A DNA stretch of 64,000 bases from Adineta ricciae (lineage: Eukaryota; Rotifera; Eurotatoria; Adinetida; Adinetidae), in assembly GCA_905250025.1 (NCBI GenBank), contig CAJNOJ010000047.1:62001-126000 (forward strand), read 5' to 3'. A model generated the notes under the pieces. It was given only the letters and a program-made list of their open reading frames with translations. It ran no database searches and was not told the DNA's origin. A program made the position numbers and the translations under genes. This document shows positions 1-11,146 of the stretch, piece after piece (within the stretch, counting starts at the first letter, position 1; every line of letters begins with the position of its first letter).

Positions 1-257
1 AAGTACTTTTATCAGGGATCGAGAAAAGATAAATTCAAGTTTGACAAGACTATACACATATCAAAGATACAACTGACAATAATGAGGTAGAAAGCGACGA
101 ACTTTTTTACTATTTGATGTTTCTCGAATTTTAGCTCTTACGATCAGTTCTTATTACGCCTATATTAGAGAGCTTTTTTGTCATTTTTCATGAAAAACTA
201 GACTCTCCTTCTAATTTCAGATTTAATCTACATATTCTACTCGATATCCTGTCGTCA

Positions 258-2127
258 ATGCATACAGCTGGGAAAAAGAACTATTCCATCCAAATCAATA
301 CATCCAAATTTAGTCTCACTCAAACTACGTATCGTCGTTATGTAACTCCCTTCGAGAAAATTCTTTCTCAACAGTATCAAGGACAAGGAACAACTGAAGA
401 ACCTTATAAGATTGAATGGATATTGGAAGATCCTGAAAATCCTCAAACGTGGAATACAGTGTACAGATGGATGTTGACCGTCTTTGTCTCGGTGGCCGCT
501 ACAATTGTTCTTTTCTGTTCATCTGTGTACGTTGGCGAATTCGATGGTCTCAGCCAAGATTTTCAACCTTCTCGTGAAGTCATTACTCTTGGTATCTCTG
601 TTAATGTGCTTGGTTTTGCACTGGGTGAGTGGTTCTTTCCTTTGAATCACTTTTTATAGCCTCGATTCGTCTTAGGTCCTCTTATTTGGGCGCCATGTTC
701 TGAAGTGTTTGGAAGACGTATTGTCTTTATCATCACTTTTGCGACTATGACTGCGTTCAATGCTGGATCGGCAGCATCGGTGAATATGTGGACACACATT
801 ATTCTTCGATTCTTTGCCGGTGCATTCGGTTCATCTGCATTCGCTAATGTATGTTGTCGTATTTTTTTCTCAAATCAACAGCTACGTAGATTATTATTAG
901 AGTAGCGGTACGATCGCTGACCTTTATCCGACCAATCGGCGAGGTCTTCCTTTGACAATTTTTGCAGCTGCTCCGTTCCTAGGACCTGTTTTCGGATCTA
1001 TTATCGGTAAGTTACGGTTCGATTGACACCTGTAGAAATGAAGATCAAGAACATTTATGTAATCAATCTAGGTGGCTTCGTTGGTGCCGCGATCGGATGG
1101 AGATGGATCCAAGGCATTATGGCTATTATTACAGGTGTGTTAACTGTCATCGGAATAGTTGGTTTACCGGAGACCTATGCACCTGTTCTTCTACACTGGC
1201 GCGCTGAAAAGTTGTGCAACGTCACAGGCTATTTCTATCGCTCGAAATTCGAAGAAAAAGCTCGAATCACACTTCCTTATCTTCTAAAGATTTCATTCTC
1301 TCGACCTTGGATATTTCTTTTTCGTGAACCAATTGTTCTGTTCTTCGCCATCTACATGGCTGTCATCTACGGTATCATGTACATGCTGATTGGTGCTTTT
1401 CCAATACTCTATCATGAACAGAAAGGATGGGCACCTGGTATCGATGGTCTTCCATTTCTTGGCATGGCAGTAGGCATAGTTCTTGGTACTTTGTATTGTA
1501 TCTGGGATAAACGACGATATACCGAAGTAACAAAAGCATATGCTGGTAGTTTAGTACCACCAGAAACACGTCTTCCACCAGCAATTGTTGGTGCATTCGG
1601 CCTACCGATAGGACTATTTTGGTTTGCCTGGACCAATTATTCGTCGATACACTTTATAGTTCCCATTCTGGCAGTCATACCATTTGGATTTGGAATAGTG
1701 CTCGTCTTCGTGGCTCTCATAAACTATATGATCGATACTTACACTATATATGCAGCAACTGTAATGGCCGCTAACTCCATTCTTCGCTCATTGTTTGGTG
1801 CTGCCTTTCGTAAGTTTTCCTGGACTAGCCGTTCTACTTCTTTCTTTATCCCTAGCTCTATTCACTGCCAGAATGTTTCAAAATCTTGGTATTCAATGGG
1901 CAGCCTCGATCGCTGGTTTTCTAGCCCTTCTCTGTTTACCGCTACCATTCATTTTCTGGAAATATGGCGCAATCATTCGAGCCTGGTCAAAGTATTCATC
2001 TGAAGCAACTGCTTCCAAACAAGAAACGCCTATGCCACAATTGGATAAACCAAAAATTAACACTAAAGCGAACATCTCTAAGAATTGTATATTAGAGCCT
2101 AATGGTGCGGAGGATATTTGTTTGTAG
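258..2127 (+). CDS. MFS drug/polyamine transporter of fungal DHA1 type, five exons
   Basis: Exons 258-624, 676-848, 901-1006, 1072-1809 and 1856-2127 join through GT-AG introns of 46-65 bases with consistent phases, giving 551 aa and a stop at 2125-2127. The N-terminal cytoplasmic tail ends in a DPENPQTWN motif just before the first membrane helix. That motif, with FALGPLIWAPCSEVFGRR in the loop between helices 2 and 3, is typical of fungal 12-helix proton antiporters of the FLR1/DHA1 type. Helices continue to the C-terminal LPFIFWKYG. By family it should export drugs, polyamines or similar compounds across the plasma membrane; the substrate cannot be told. Start is the first in-frame ATG, and nothing before it looks coding. 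The fungal affinity with animal-style short introns suggests horizontal gain followed by intron acquisition; this is inference. No frame break seen. Confidence 0.88.
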
Positions 2128-2610
2128 ACAATTCTTAATCAATTTGTTTTTTATAACGTATTTTTTGTAATTGTTCACTTTCACCTCTCCGTTCTCATGA
2201 ATATACGAAATATCACTCTCGTATGACGTTCTCAAGATATAAGCGTTTTTATATTGTTCTTGTTATATCTCTTTATATCTTAACTATTTTGTTCTGGTCT
2301 ATGCCATGTTCGCTACAGCTGCACTGAAATATTAAAATAGGAGAACTGAGATTCTTTCGTGTACTTATGATACATTCAACTATATCGCACACCTAGATCC
2401 AACTTTTAGATTGGCTATTGAATGGAACTATCGTCATGAAAACCTGACAGGAGTATGGACTGCAATTTGATGTACTACCAACAGGTTATACACAACTGGA
2501 AGAGCTTGGCACATTTAAAGCACTAATTATTTTAACGAATACGCTTAGTGTTCCGACGGCTTCTGAATAGAAAAGACACTTTATTTGTTAATTGGTTTCA
2601 AAAGATAATT
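2128..2610. other. Intergenic, nothing recognised
   Basis: AT-rich sequence between the transporter stop and the stop of the convergent S9 peptidase. No coding stretch, repeat or RNA signal was recognised. Confidence 0.5.
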
Positions 2611-4740
2611 TCAGTTCTGAAATGAAAAACAAAACGTGCAAATAACCAATGATAATAACGTAAAAGAGAAAGATATGATATTGGCTGCAGATTCTTTCGG
2701 TAATGTTTGATTTCCGTATTGATGCAACCATTTAAGTTCTTCCCGAACTTTAATTCTCCCACTCCAAGGATAATTTGCAATTGCATGACCTTCCTTTGGT
2801 AAAATCAACAACTGTACAGGCACTCCAAGATAATGAAGGCACCGTTCCAATATAAAACTTTGATCTGCATCAACTCTCACATCATTTTCTCCGACAACAA
2901 TATGTGTTGGTGTGCGTACTTTACTCATATGGTAAATGGGAGACTCACTACTGTAGACATTTGGTACTTGCCAAGGAAAACCACCATGTAAATAACTCAG
3001 AAGTACCGGTAAATCCATCGTTCCCCAACCTGAAGCATGTTCAGCACCTCCAGCGCCCGATAATGCAGCATTGAAACGTGTCGTTTGAGTGATGAGCCAA
3101 TTCGTTAGAAATCCGCCGTAACTATAACCTCCGACAGCAAGTCTTTGTGAATCAGCAATTCCATCTTTAATCAACTGATCGACTCCCATGAGAATGTCTT
3201 GGCCAGGCAGTGAGAGTAAACGATGACGAAGCTCATCAAGAAATTCGTCACCATAACCAGTCGATCCGCGATAATTCGGTTCAAGAACGAGCCAACCTTC
3301 CGTCGCAGCCATGGTGGCCCAATTCCATGTAGCTTGAAGTTCATTAACACTTGCCGCATTCGGACCACCGTGAATAAGAACTAGCAGAGGTAAATTTTTC
3401 TCAGTTAACTTTCCTGGTGGATAATGTAGAATTCCTTCTATTTCGCGATTGTCTTCGGTATTTCTCCAATGATATGCTGTTGCGTGTGGCAAGTCACGCT
3501 GTGTAAATAATCGGTTTTCATCTGTAATTGTTTTGGCAAATCCAAGTCGATCAATACTTTCCGCTAGATAAATTTCTTTGGGTCGTTCAAGTGACGAAAA
3601 AGCGAATGCAATCGGTCCACCTGTTCGATTCGATGGCGAAGAAAACCGTTCATACGTTCCATTCCATCCTTGTCGATACATTACATCATCTGTCAGCGAT
3701 TCTTGAGTATAAACTTGAACATTGAGTCCCAATTGTCCGATAAAATACACTCCGCCGTCAGGTTTAATTGTAAATTCTGTAATAACTCCATTGAAATTTG
3801 CACCCAGTCGACCAATCTGTAGTGTGATTAAATCCAAAGAATAGAGTCGTCGTTGCGTCGTTTGAATTCGACCTGAACTCAAAGCCCATAGACGGAATAA
3901 AATATGTTTTCCATCATTCGATAATTGTAAATTTTGCTCAATTCCCTCCAGAGAAGTTAGTCTCAAGAATGACGATGATGGTTGATTCAAATGAATCGAA
4001 TAAATCTCGAAGTTATCCAAATCTTCGTAGACTCTACTTTTGGATGTGAAAACAAGTTGTTCTTCATACGAAACATACAAAAGTTCATTGATTAGCAAAG
4101 ATGCATTGTACACAATACTTAACTCTGCGGATATAAGTGAATCCGTTGTATCAATTTTGATTTCATAGATAGTACTTCCTTCTCCCGGTTTAGTTTGCCG
4201 ATAATTAATTACATCTTTCCATTCTTTTCGATATGCATCATCTTCTTCTCTGGATGATAATCCTGGTCCTACAATGTAGAGAACTGTATCGCTGTTTGAC
4301 CATGTTGCAACTGATGGTTGAATGTTCTGGATCTGAACGGGAATGATTTTGTTTGTGCTGACTGAATAGAAGTACATGTACTGGTCGGCTGTTTCTGATC
4401 TTTCTAATGAACGTCGAGAGGTATTTGCCATCAAATGATTATTGACAAAAAATGTGATCCATTTTCCACTTGGCGACCACATGGGAAAGAAAAAGTCTGT
4501 TGAATCTGCGGTAATCAATCGTTTTTGTTGTTGACGAATATCATACAACCATAACTTTCGTACAAAGGAATTCGTTTCCCATGATGGTCTCATCTCTTCA
4601 TAGAATAAATACTCACCCGTTGGAGAAACACTGACAGTTGGATAATCAACATAATTGAAAAATTCATCCTGCGTTAATTTTGGTTTAGTTTCGGCGAACG
4701 AACACAACAATAATTGAAGAACAAGAACCACGAATATCAT
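2611..4740 (-). CDS. S9-family serine exopeptidase (acylaminoacyl/dipeptidyl peptidase type)
   Basis: Intronless 709-aa reading frame starting at ATG 4740. An N-terminal hydrophobic stretch is a likely signal peptide. Residues about 25-420 have WD40-like propeller features such as LWLYDIRQQQ and WSPSGKWITFF. The C-terminal alpha/beta-hydrolase domain carries the triad: nucleophile Ser540 in GGYSYGGF, Asp620 in GENDVRVD and His652 in EGHAIANY; HGGPN supplies the oxyanion region. Length fits S9 enzymes, which cleave dipeptides or acylated residues from peptide N-termini. The C-terminus (IISFSFTLLSLVICTF) is hydrophobic, so the enzyme may be membrane- or GPI-anchored outside the cell. Absence of introns in 2.1 kb is unusual beside its neighbours and permits, but does not prove, transfer from bacteria. 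No disabling change. Confidence 0.9.
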   Translation of the reverse strand: MIFVVLVLQLLLCSFAETKPKLTQDEFFNYVDYPTVSVSPTGEYLFYEEMRPSWETNSFVRKLWLYDIRQQQKRLITADSTDFFFPMWSPSGKWITFFVNNHLMANTSRRSLERSETADQYMYFYSVSTNKIIPVQIQNIQPSVATWSNSDTVLYIVGPGLSSREEDDAYRKEWKDVINYRQTKPGEGSTIYEIKIDTTDSLISAELSIVYNASLLINELLYVSYEEQLVFTSKSRVYEDLDNFEIYSIHLNQPSSSFLRLTSLEGIEQNLQLSNDGKHILFRLWALSSGRIQTTQRRLYSLDLITLQIGRLGANFNGVITEFTIKPDGGVYFIGQLGLNVQVYTQESLTDDVMYRQGWNGTYERFSSPSNRTGGPIAFAFSSLERPKEIYLAESIDRLGFAKTITDENRLFTQRDLPHATAYHWRNTEDNREIEGILHYPPGKLTEKNLPLLVLIHGGPNAASVNELQATWNWATMAATEGWLVLEPNYRGSTGYGDEFLDELRHRLLSLPGQDILMGVDQLIKDGIADSQRLAVGGYSYGGFLTNWLITQTTRFNAALSGAGGAEHASGWGTMDLPVLLSYLHGGFPWQVPNVYSSESPIYHMSKVRTPTHIVVGENDVRVDADQSFILERCLHYLGVPVQLLILPKEGHAIANYPWSGRIKVREELKWLHQYGNQTLPKESAANIISFSFTLLSLVICTFCFSFQN

Positions 4741-4775
4741 GACTGTAGATAATGTTTCACAACAACATCAACACT

Positions 4776-4787
4776 GTATATATAAAA
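4776..4787 (-). promoter_or_regulatory. Candidate TATA box of the S9 peptidase gene
   Basis: A TATATA-type run lies about 35-45 bases before the ATG at 4740 on the minus strand. It is close to the start codon, so the 5' leader would be very short. AT-rich context makes this weak. Confidence 0.3.
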
Positions 4788-4790
4788 AAA

Positions 4791-5700
4791 TATCAAACTC
4801 TCTTTCTTTTTTTATTACTCATATCTTATTTCAATTCTCTTTCACGTCATCATGTTGAATCAAATATTTATCAATAGATTAACGATAACGCATTCATTTT
4901 AATCCAGGACAATAGATAAAATAGATGGGTACAACATACCTCACCTTTTTTTGTCTTACATTGTATGTTATTCGAAATAAGTTATGTGAGATGACAGAGC
5001 GAAAGTGTAACAGTTGTTTACTCATGATGTCCGTGTGTCTTTTTTTTGTTACAACTACTGGCGATCGGCACTTCCGTATTACGAAAATCACAAAATAAAT
5101 ATGAAAACAACTAATAACAATTGACATTTACTTCTTCACCGGTAAATGTTAATGAGGTAAATAAAAGAAGTCCAAACTCATAGAGCAATAGTACATATAA
5201 ACGAGGTTCTAATTTATTTTACTATTCAAAAAAGAACCAACTACAAGTACTTAGAATGATATTTCATCTACATGACACATCTAAGACGAGATAAGAAAGA
5301 CAAAGTTTGTATTGATATTTTCAGTTTCATAGTATAGAAAAATTAATAATGAAAAATATCGTAAAAGATCACAAATTAGTCTCATATTGTCGTCCGTATT
5401 CCCTTGACCTTCATGTTTCGCTTGTAGATTCCATTTTAATATAACTAACGGCAAACAAAATATATTCTTGTCACAATGGTTTAGAATTTTTCTCATTTCT
5501 TCAATTAATAAGAAAGCACAAAATACAGGAAGGTTGCCGGAAGCTCAACATCTTTTTGTTTTACATAATTAAAAAAAAAAGAAAAGAGTCTTAACAAGTT
5601 TGCTTCAGAAAAGATGAATTGATACATTTTTCTTCTTCTCGTCTCGTAGAAAATATTAAATTATTACCAACAAACACCAAAGTAACGTGTTGGAATAAAT
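4791..5700. other. Divergent intergenic region
   Basis: AT-rich DNA between the divergently transcribed S9 peptidase and GPCR genes. Short open frames show no family resemblance. It presumably holds both promoters. Confidence 0.4.
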
Positions 5701-6681
5701 ATGAATAATCAAACATTGAACATAACATTAACATTGGAAGAAAATTCATCTCAATTAGGTTTTCAACAACGTGCAATAACAATTTCATTGTTAGCAATAT
5801 TTTTCATTCCATCGCTAATTTATTTTCTTCTCATTTTCTATTATTTCATTCGATTACGCAAAACTTTACTGTTTAATCGAATAAATCATCATGTGATTTT
5901 ATGTATTTTAATCTGTGATTTTCTCATAATTACAACTGAATTGCCATTTACATTTCGCTTCTTATCATCAGGATACTTTCAAGCTTCAAATCTTTGTCCA
6001 TTTTGGATACTTTGGAATTATACATCTGAAGGACTTCCATTGTTTTTAACAATGTTTGCCTCCATCGAACGTTATTTCTTAGTATTTCATAAACATCTCA
6101 TAACAAATCACAAAATCTTGTTTCATTACATTCCAATGACGATGGTTTGTCTATACACAATTGGCATTAATTCATATCTGGTATTGTTCATTCCATGTGA
6201 AGCAAATCATCAGTATGACTTAAATGTATTTGTATGCGGAGGAGCATGCTATTTTAGTGATTTTCTCCCAAATATTTATGATACAATTGTGGATGTCATG
6301 GTTCCACCTTTTATTATTTTGATTTTTAATCTATTGATTATAATTCGTGTAGTGATTCGCAGACACAATGCATTAGGAACAGTTTTAGTACCGAATATTT
6401 TGAAAAAGAATCGACGAATGATTTTACAATTGTTGGCGATTAGTTTGCTAAGTTTAATTATATGGGTACCATGGGTCGTGATCATTTTAGGACAAGATTT
6501 CTACGATCCAGCATTTGCTCAACAATTTATCGATATTATTATCCATTATTTACCGTATTTTTCCAGTTTTGCATCGCCATTTTTAGCATTGGTTGGTCTA
6601 CCAGAGATTCAAGCAAAATTCAAGAGAGTTCGCCCACAAAGAACAGTTGCTTTGAATACAATCGGTTCAGTGAATGCATAA
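5701..6681 (+). CDS. Rhodopsin-like GPCR, intronless
   Basis: 326-aa frame from ATG 5701. Seven hydrophobic segments are visible, from about residues 26-48 to about 280-300. The end of helix 3 reads ASIERYFLVF, an ERY form of the DRY motif. Cysteines before helix 3 (LCPFWIL) and in extracellular loop 2 (PCEANH, CGGACYF) could form the usual disulfide. Helix 6 carries WVPWVV; helix 7 ends SPFLALVGLPE instead of NPxxY, a departure from the canonical motif. The ligand is unknown; the style is of the large expanded receptor families of rotifers and other lophotrochozoans. A possible AATAAA polyadenylation signal lies near 6723. Intact, no frameshift. Confidence 0.82.
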   Translation: MNNQTLNITLTLEENSSQLGFQQRAITISLLAIFFIPSLIYFLLIFYYFIRLRKTLLFNRINHHVILCILICDFLIITTELPFTFRFLSSGYFQASNLCPFWILWNYTSEGLPLFLTMFASIERYFLVFHKHLITNHKILFHYIPMTMVCLYTIGINSYLVLFIPCEANHQYDLNVFVCGGACYFSDFLPNIYDTIVDVMVPPFIILIFNLLIIIRVVIRRHNALGTVLVPNILKKNRRMILQLLAISLLSLIIWVPWVVIILGQDFYDPAFAQQFIDIIIHYLPYFSSFASPFLALVGLPEIQAKFKRVRPQRTVALNTIGSVNA

Positions 6682-6921
6682 ACATACGATTTCGATCACT
6701 TATTTGTATAGTTTCTCTGATTCAATAAATTTATGTCAAAAAAGACGCTAAAATTCGCAAATATATATGCTGTCGTAGTGTATTTGTTGGTTCGTATGAG
6801 TTACATCAACGAACTGTGACGTAATTAATCAAACACACGTTTGTGAATCATTCCTTTTGCTACGTCATTTCTTCTACGTGTTGAAGACTGTCAAAAGACG
6901 CATATTTTTATTTTCTTCATC

Positions 6922-7978
6922 ATGAGTGACAAAACATTTTTCACCTTACCAATCGAACTGGTTTACCGAATATTCGATAATCTTACTAATTATTCATTAT
7001 TATATTCAATGAAAAATGTTTCGAAACATTTCAATACAATTCTGGCTAAGTATCATCGTTCTTTCACTATTTTGGATCTTAGGTATGATCAAATGACCTT
7101 GCAGAAAATTCAATATCTTTCGAATACTCTCGAAGATAATCGAGTAAAATGCTTTTCTTTCTCGATTTATGATTTGTATTTTGTTTAATATTTAGACTAT
7201 CACAACATTATTCCTGCACAATAATCAAATTGGTTCACAAGGAGCCGAATATCTGGCTAATGCATTACGACAAAACCAAGTAATTCTTGTCGGGCTTCAA
7301 TATTTCTTAGGTAAATTATGTTTCACAGGCATTGACTATATTAAATCTGCATGGAAATCATATTGGATTGCAAGGAGTACAACATCTTGCTGTTGCTTTG
7401 CAAGAAAATGAAGTAAAACCAAAGTGTTTCTCTTATTTGTTTTTATAATTGTTTGAATTTAATCAAGACATTAACATTTCTGGATCTATGGGAAAATGAT
7501 ATTGGTGATCAAGGTGCACAATATTTAGCCAAAAGTTTACAGAAAAATCAGGTATATTTGTTGATTGATTTCGTTATTATATTTCGTACTTTTTCATCAG
7601 ACATTGACTACACTTGAGATTGGGAAGAATCAAATCAGTTACCAAGGAGTACGATGTTTTCTTGGTGTTTTATTAAAAAATACAGTAATATTATGAAATT
7701 TTCTTCTTAGAGATTCTTTTCATATTTCGTCTAGACATTAAGAGAATTATATCTTAGTCATAATGAAATAACTGATGAAGGAGCATTGTATATGAGCATT
7801 GCTCTGGAAAACAATCAAGTAATTATAACTTTTTTTATATCTCTAATACGTGATTATTCTATTTACAAATTAGACACTCGTTGTATTAAATCTTCGCTTC
7901 AATCCAATAACTACCATCGGAAAGAAAGATCTCGGTAAAATCCGTGAAAAAAATCCCAATTTAGAACTCATCATATAA
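6922..7978 (+). CDS. F-box-like protein with six leucine-rich repeats, one per exon
   Basis: Seven exons: 6922-7143, 7196-7279, 7329-7412, 7468-7551, 7601-7684, 7735-7818, 7874-7978; 248 aa. Exon 1 has an F-box-like start (LPIELVYRIFDNL). Exons 2-6 are each exactly 84 nt (28 aa), all phase 0, and each encodes one ribonuclease-inhibitor/NLRC3-type repeat, e.g. TITTLFLHNNQIGSQGAEYL and TLTFLDLWENDIGDQGAQYL. The last exon encodes a sixth, capping repeat ending NPNLELII. By family the F-box would bind SKP1 in an SCF ubiquitin ligase and the LRR arc would bind substrate; the target is unknown. All introns are about 49-55 bases with GT-AG ends. The strict exon-repeat register suggests growth by exon duplication. 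Confidence 0.85.
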
Positions 7979-8332
7979 TCAACAGAAAACGAAGGACAAG
8001 CTCATTTCAATATTCGAATGGCTCGAAAGAGGATTTTTCTTTTCTTAAAATAAACGCATGTAAATTCTCATCAGCCTGCGGAGTGTATGGTGACCTACGA
8101 TCACGAGAGTGAGAAGAAATATCTATATACGTATGTGAATAGACTGGAACTGAATTTGATCGATATTAGACATACGTAGATGAAGATAAAAGTAATCGAG
8201 TATATCGTCATCTATTTACTCATTCATTTATAGAACTGATTTCATGTTGAGAATCTTTATTCTCTTATTTTTATTGAAAGAAAAGAAAAGTACTGTGGAA
8301 TAGACAATTAAAAATCAAGCATCACTGTTTTT
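7979..8332. other. Convergent intergenic region, nothing recognised
   Basis: Short AT-rich sequence between the stops of the F-box/LRR gene and the small secreted protein. Presumably carries the two 3' ends. Confidence 0.4.
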
Positions 8333-8623
8333 TTAAGACGAACCGGGGATTGCTACAACCGCGTCTACCTTTGTATCGCTGATACTCGATTTTCCAACGA
8401 TACCATAACATCGATTATTGTAATAAATGGGATAATTCGAAGGACAGCATCTACCTATACCTCCACAGACAGGAGTCGATGACGGACAACAAAAACCATT
8501 GTTACAATTGGTAGAACCAACAGGACATAACCATATAACTTGACCATTCACGATGCTGCTCTGAAAAACAATCATCATGAGAACGACGCCAATAGCCATC
8601 ATTGCTGTTGCATTTTTAGCCAT
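8333..8623 (-). CDS. Small cysteine-rich secreted protein
   Basis: 96-aa frame from ATG 8623. Residues 1-27 form a clear signal peptide ending near VNG|Q. The mature part has eight cysteines in a pattern beginning LCPVGSTNCNNGFCCPSST followed by CGGIGRCCPS, with two CC pairs, as in granulin-like or knottin-like secreted proteins. No enzyme motif. A TATA-like element lies about 80 bases upstream, supporting an independent single-exon gene. Function unknown; a structural, defensive or signalling role is equally possible. Not assigned to a named family. Confidence 0.7.
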   Translation of the reverse strand: MAKNATAMMAIGVVLMMIVFQSSIVNGQVIWLCPVGSTNCNNGFCCPSSTPVCGGIGRCCPSNYPIYYNNRCYGIVGKSSISDTKVDAVVAIPGSS

Positions 8624-8700
8624 GTTTGATAATTCGAATGAATGTATGTGTATGATAGCAGGAAGATATGTTGTGTATGTCTTTCATGGTATTACGATCT

Positions 8701-8710
8701 CATTTATATA
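8701..8710 (-). promoter_or_regulatory. Candidate TATA box of the small secreted protein gene
   Basis: On the minus strand the sequence reads CTATATAAAT about 78-88 bases before the ATG at 8623, a normal distance for a short leader. Confidence 0.45.
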
Positions 8711-9951
8711 GAACGAATCGGAAAATTGAATTTCGCATTTGTATTTTTATTTTTGGATTAATTATGCGTACATCAATTGATAGTTAGTTCCTAGAATTAT
8801 TTTTAGAAAATTGGTTCCTGAAATTAACGTAAAGCGTTTGATACGTTGCCAGAATAAACATAAAAAGAAAAAAATAGACGCAATAAAACGAAAGAGGGAG
8901 AGGAGTTTAGGTGTATATTACCTTTTACGTGGTTCTTATTTTAAGACGGAGAACGCGTAGGAAGTTGATTATATACAGTATTCAAACATCGATGTATGCT
9001 GACAAATGAAACTACGTCGTATATTTTGAGTATGTGGGTGTCGGTATGAAACGAACGGACTCGAATACTTCTATCTCTGATTAAGTTTGTTTTTCGCTGA
9101 AAAGATACGATTACCTGGCAAATGCAGTAGCAGTGTGATCATTTATGAGACAGGTAATAACCGTTCAATAATTAGTATATTTCTAGTTTTTTTTTAATTT
9201 TTCGAGAAAATGCGCCGTAAATATATTCATGTTCAAAGATAACAGACGAATAAAACAGCCAGTTGAACAAATCTGAATTCTCACGAATCGAAATAGTTCT
9301 TCACTGTTATGGATATCTGAGTACGTTGTATCGATTACTTCGCAATGTTCCATTCTATCTAATCTTTGAAGATGTCTGAACAAATTTTAGTAAATCCTTT
9401 AATAAAACAAAATGTCTATTCACCGAAGTTATCAGATAAAACTGCGTATGGCCACACTAAGATCTTTTTCAATCTTTTTTCATTAAGCAAATTTCCTACC
9501 CTTAAGAAAATGACAGAAGATTATACTAGAATAAAAGCTGCCCTTCATATCTCAACTACGTCATTTTCATTTAGATACTTTCAATGATTAGTAAATAAAA
9601 TTTATTAGGGAAAGTTTTTCGTGCAATTACAAGAAAAGCTTTGAAACGAAATAGCATATAAATATCGTCTTGAGCCGAATGTCGATAAGACTGAAGATGT
9701 TTGTAAAAAATTCAACATATGGATGGATGGAAAGGTGATCGGCATTTGACACTTTCCAATAAATTGAAATTCAGTTCATTTCATCTTATTTTGAATTGAG
9801 AAGAATTCCATTAAACCTATTTGATCTTCAAAATGAACTTTTCTGATCGACAGTGACATCTTTTTCATGTAGATATGAAAAGAATAGAAAAGTTTCGCAA
9901 TACATTTCTTCTCATCAAATATATTTCACCTTTGTTTAGAAGCGATACGAT
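8711..9951. other. Intergenic, no gene recognised
   Basis: Contains a 70-aa open frame from ATG 9372 that resembles nothing I recognise and has no partner exons. The rest is AT-rich without repeats or RNA signals. Confidence 0.4.
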
Positions 9952-11097
9952 ATGGGTGATATCGACAATACAATGTCTCCTGAGCGAGCCCTGAATTTAG
10001 TCACACAAGTCTTCCTGAATGAATGGTCGCTACTCAGAATGGACGATGTCAATGTTACGAAACTCTCAGGAGGATATTCCAACACCATTTGGTTGGTTTC
10101 TCGAACGACATGTAACAAGAACGGTAGCAGCGAACCACATCAAGTTATCATAAAAGTTGCCGGAGGAAATGTCATGCGAGATTCGATTCAACGCTTTTGT
10201 TCAACTAATGATATAGAAGAAATTATTATCACCAACGGTGCTTCTAACAACGGCTGCGGACCTAAATTGTATTGTCTGTCTGGTAACTCTATGGTCGTTG
10301 AATACATCGAAACGATTAAAATGACACCGTTACTCGCCTTGGAGTCAAATATGGTGAGAGAAATCGCGAAGTCTCTAGCAAAATTTCATTCGATGAATCT
10401 GCCACTCGATAAGAGAGGGTTTAATGTGCTCAAGAAGACTCAAGAGTTCATTGAGAAAGTGCCGATTTCACGAACAAAGTCACATTGGGAAGATATAAAA
10501 GATTTCGTAAAAGACAAGATCCACAACCTTCAAGATGTCGATGACTTTCTCGATTGGAATATTGTTGACGAGCTCGAATGGGCTTTGCTTCTGAAAGATA
10601 AAATCAAGTCTCGTATAGTGATGAGTCATGGCGACTCGAACTTCATGAACTACTTACTCCGGAAAACTGAAATTGAAGGTGAACTTCGAGTAGTTCTATG
10701 TGACTTTGAATATTCATGCTACTGCGAAAGAGCTTTCGACATTGGTGGTCATTTCTCCAATTTTGTGTTTCAATGGAATGAAGATAACAAGCTCACCGGT
10801 CATGCTATTCCAAAAATAGATCAACGAAGAGAGTTCCTGATTTACTATCTCGAAGAAACAAAGAAACTGAGTTATATTCATGACTTCGACGAATCAGGAA
10901 GAGATTCCATCGAAAATGTTATGCGCGAGGCAGATTATGGTGTTGTTCTTTACTATCTGTTTATTCTCGGCTTGATGCGATATTCTTTCGATGCTTACAT
11001 CAAACCACATTCAACGTTCGCAAATCTTTACAAAATTATGATCAATGATTACAACAAGCTCAAACATAAGTTCATTGAAATGTATCCAAAGATTTAA
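9952..11097 (+). CDS. Choline/ethanolamine-kinase-like phosphotransferase
   Basis: Intronless 381-aa frame. The N-lobe has LSGGYSNTIWLVS, like the glycine-rich nucleotide loop of choline kinases, and a lysine in HQVIIKVAGG. The catalytic Brenner motif is SHGDSNFMN (His226, Asp228, Asn230). The metal-binding segment is VVLCDFEYSCY (Asp251), followed by AFDIGGHFSNF, which matches the choline/ethanolamine kinase signature. The predicted reaction is ATP-dependent phosphorylation of choline, ethanolamine or a related small alcohol in the cytosol, the first Kennedy-pathway step. Sequence similarity outside these motifs is modest, so an aminoglycoside-type or ecdysteroid-type kinase cannot be excluded. 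An AATAAA signal overlaps the 3' region shared with the convergent B-box gene. Confidence 0.83.
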   Translation: MGDIDNTMSPERALNLVTQVFLNEWSLLRMDDVNVTKLSGGYSNTIWLVSRTTCNKNGSSEPHQVIIKVAGGNVMRDSIQRFCSTNDIEEIIITNGASNNGCGPKLYCLSGNSMVVEYIETIKMTPLLALESNMVREIAKSLAKFHSMNLPLDKRGFNVLKKTQEFIEKVPISRTKSHWEDIKDFVKDKIHNLQDVDDFLDWNIVDELEWALLLKDKIKSRIVMSHGDSNFMNYLLRKTEIEGELRVVLCDFEYSCYCERAFDIGGHFSNFVFQWNEDNKLTGHAIPKIDQRREFLIYYLEETKKLSYIHDFDESGRDSIENVMREADYGVVLYYLFILGLMRYSFDAYIKPHSTFANLYKIMINDYNKLKHKFIEMYPKI

Positions 11098-11146
11098 ATG
11101 ATATACAGAAGCATGTGTTTTTTTATTCAATAAACGCAAAAATATT

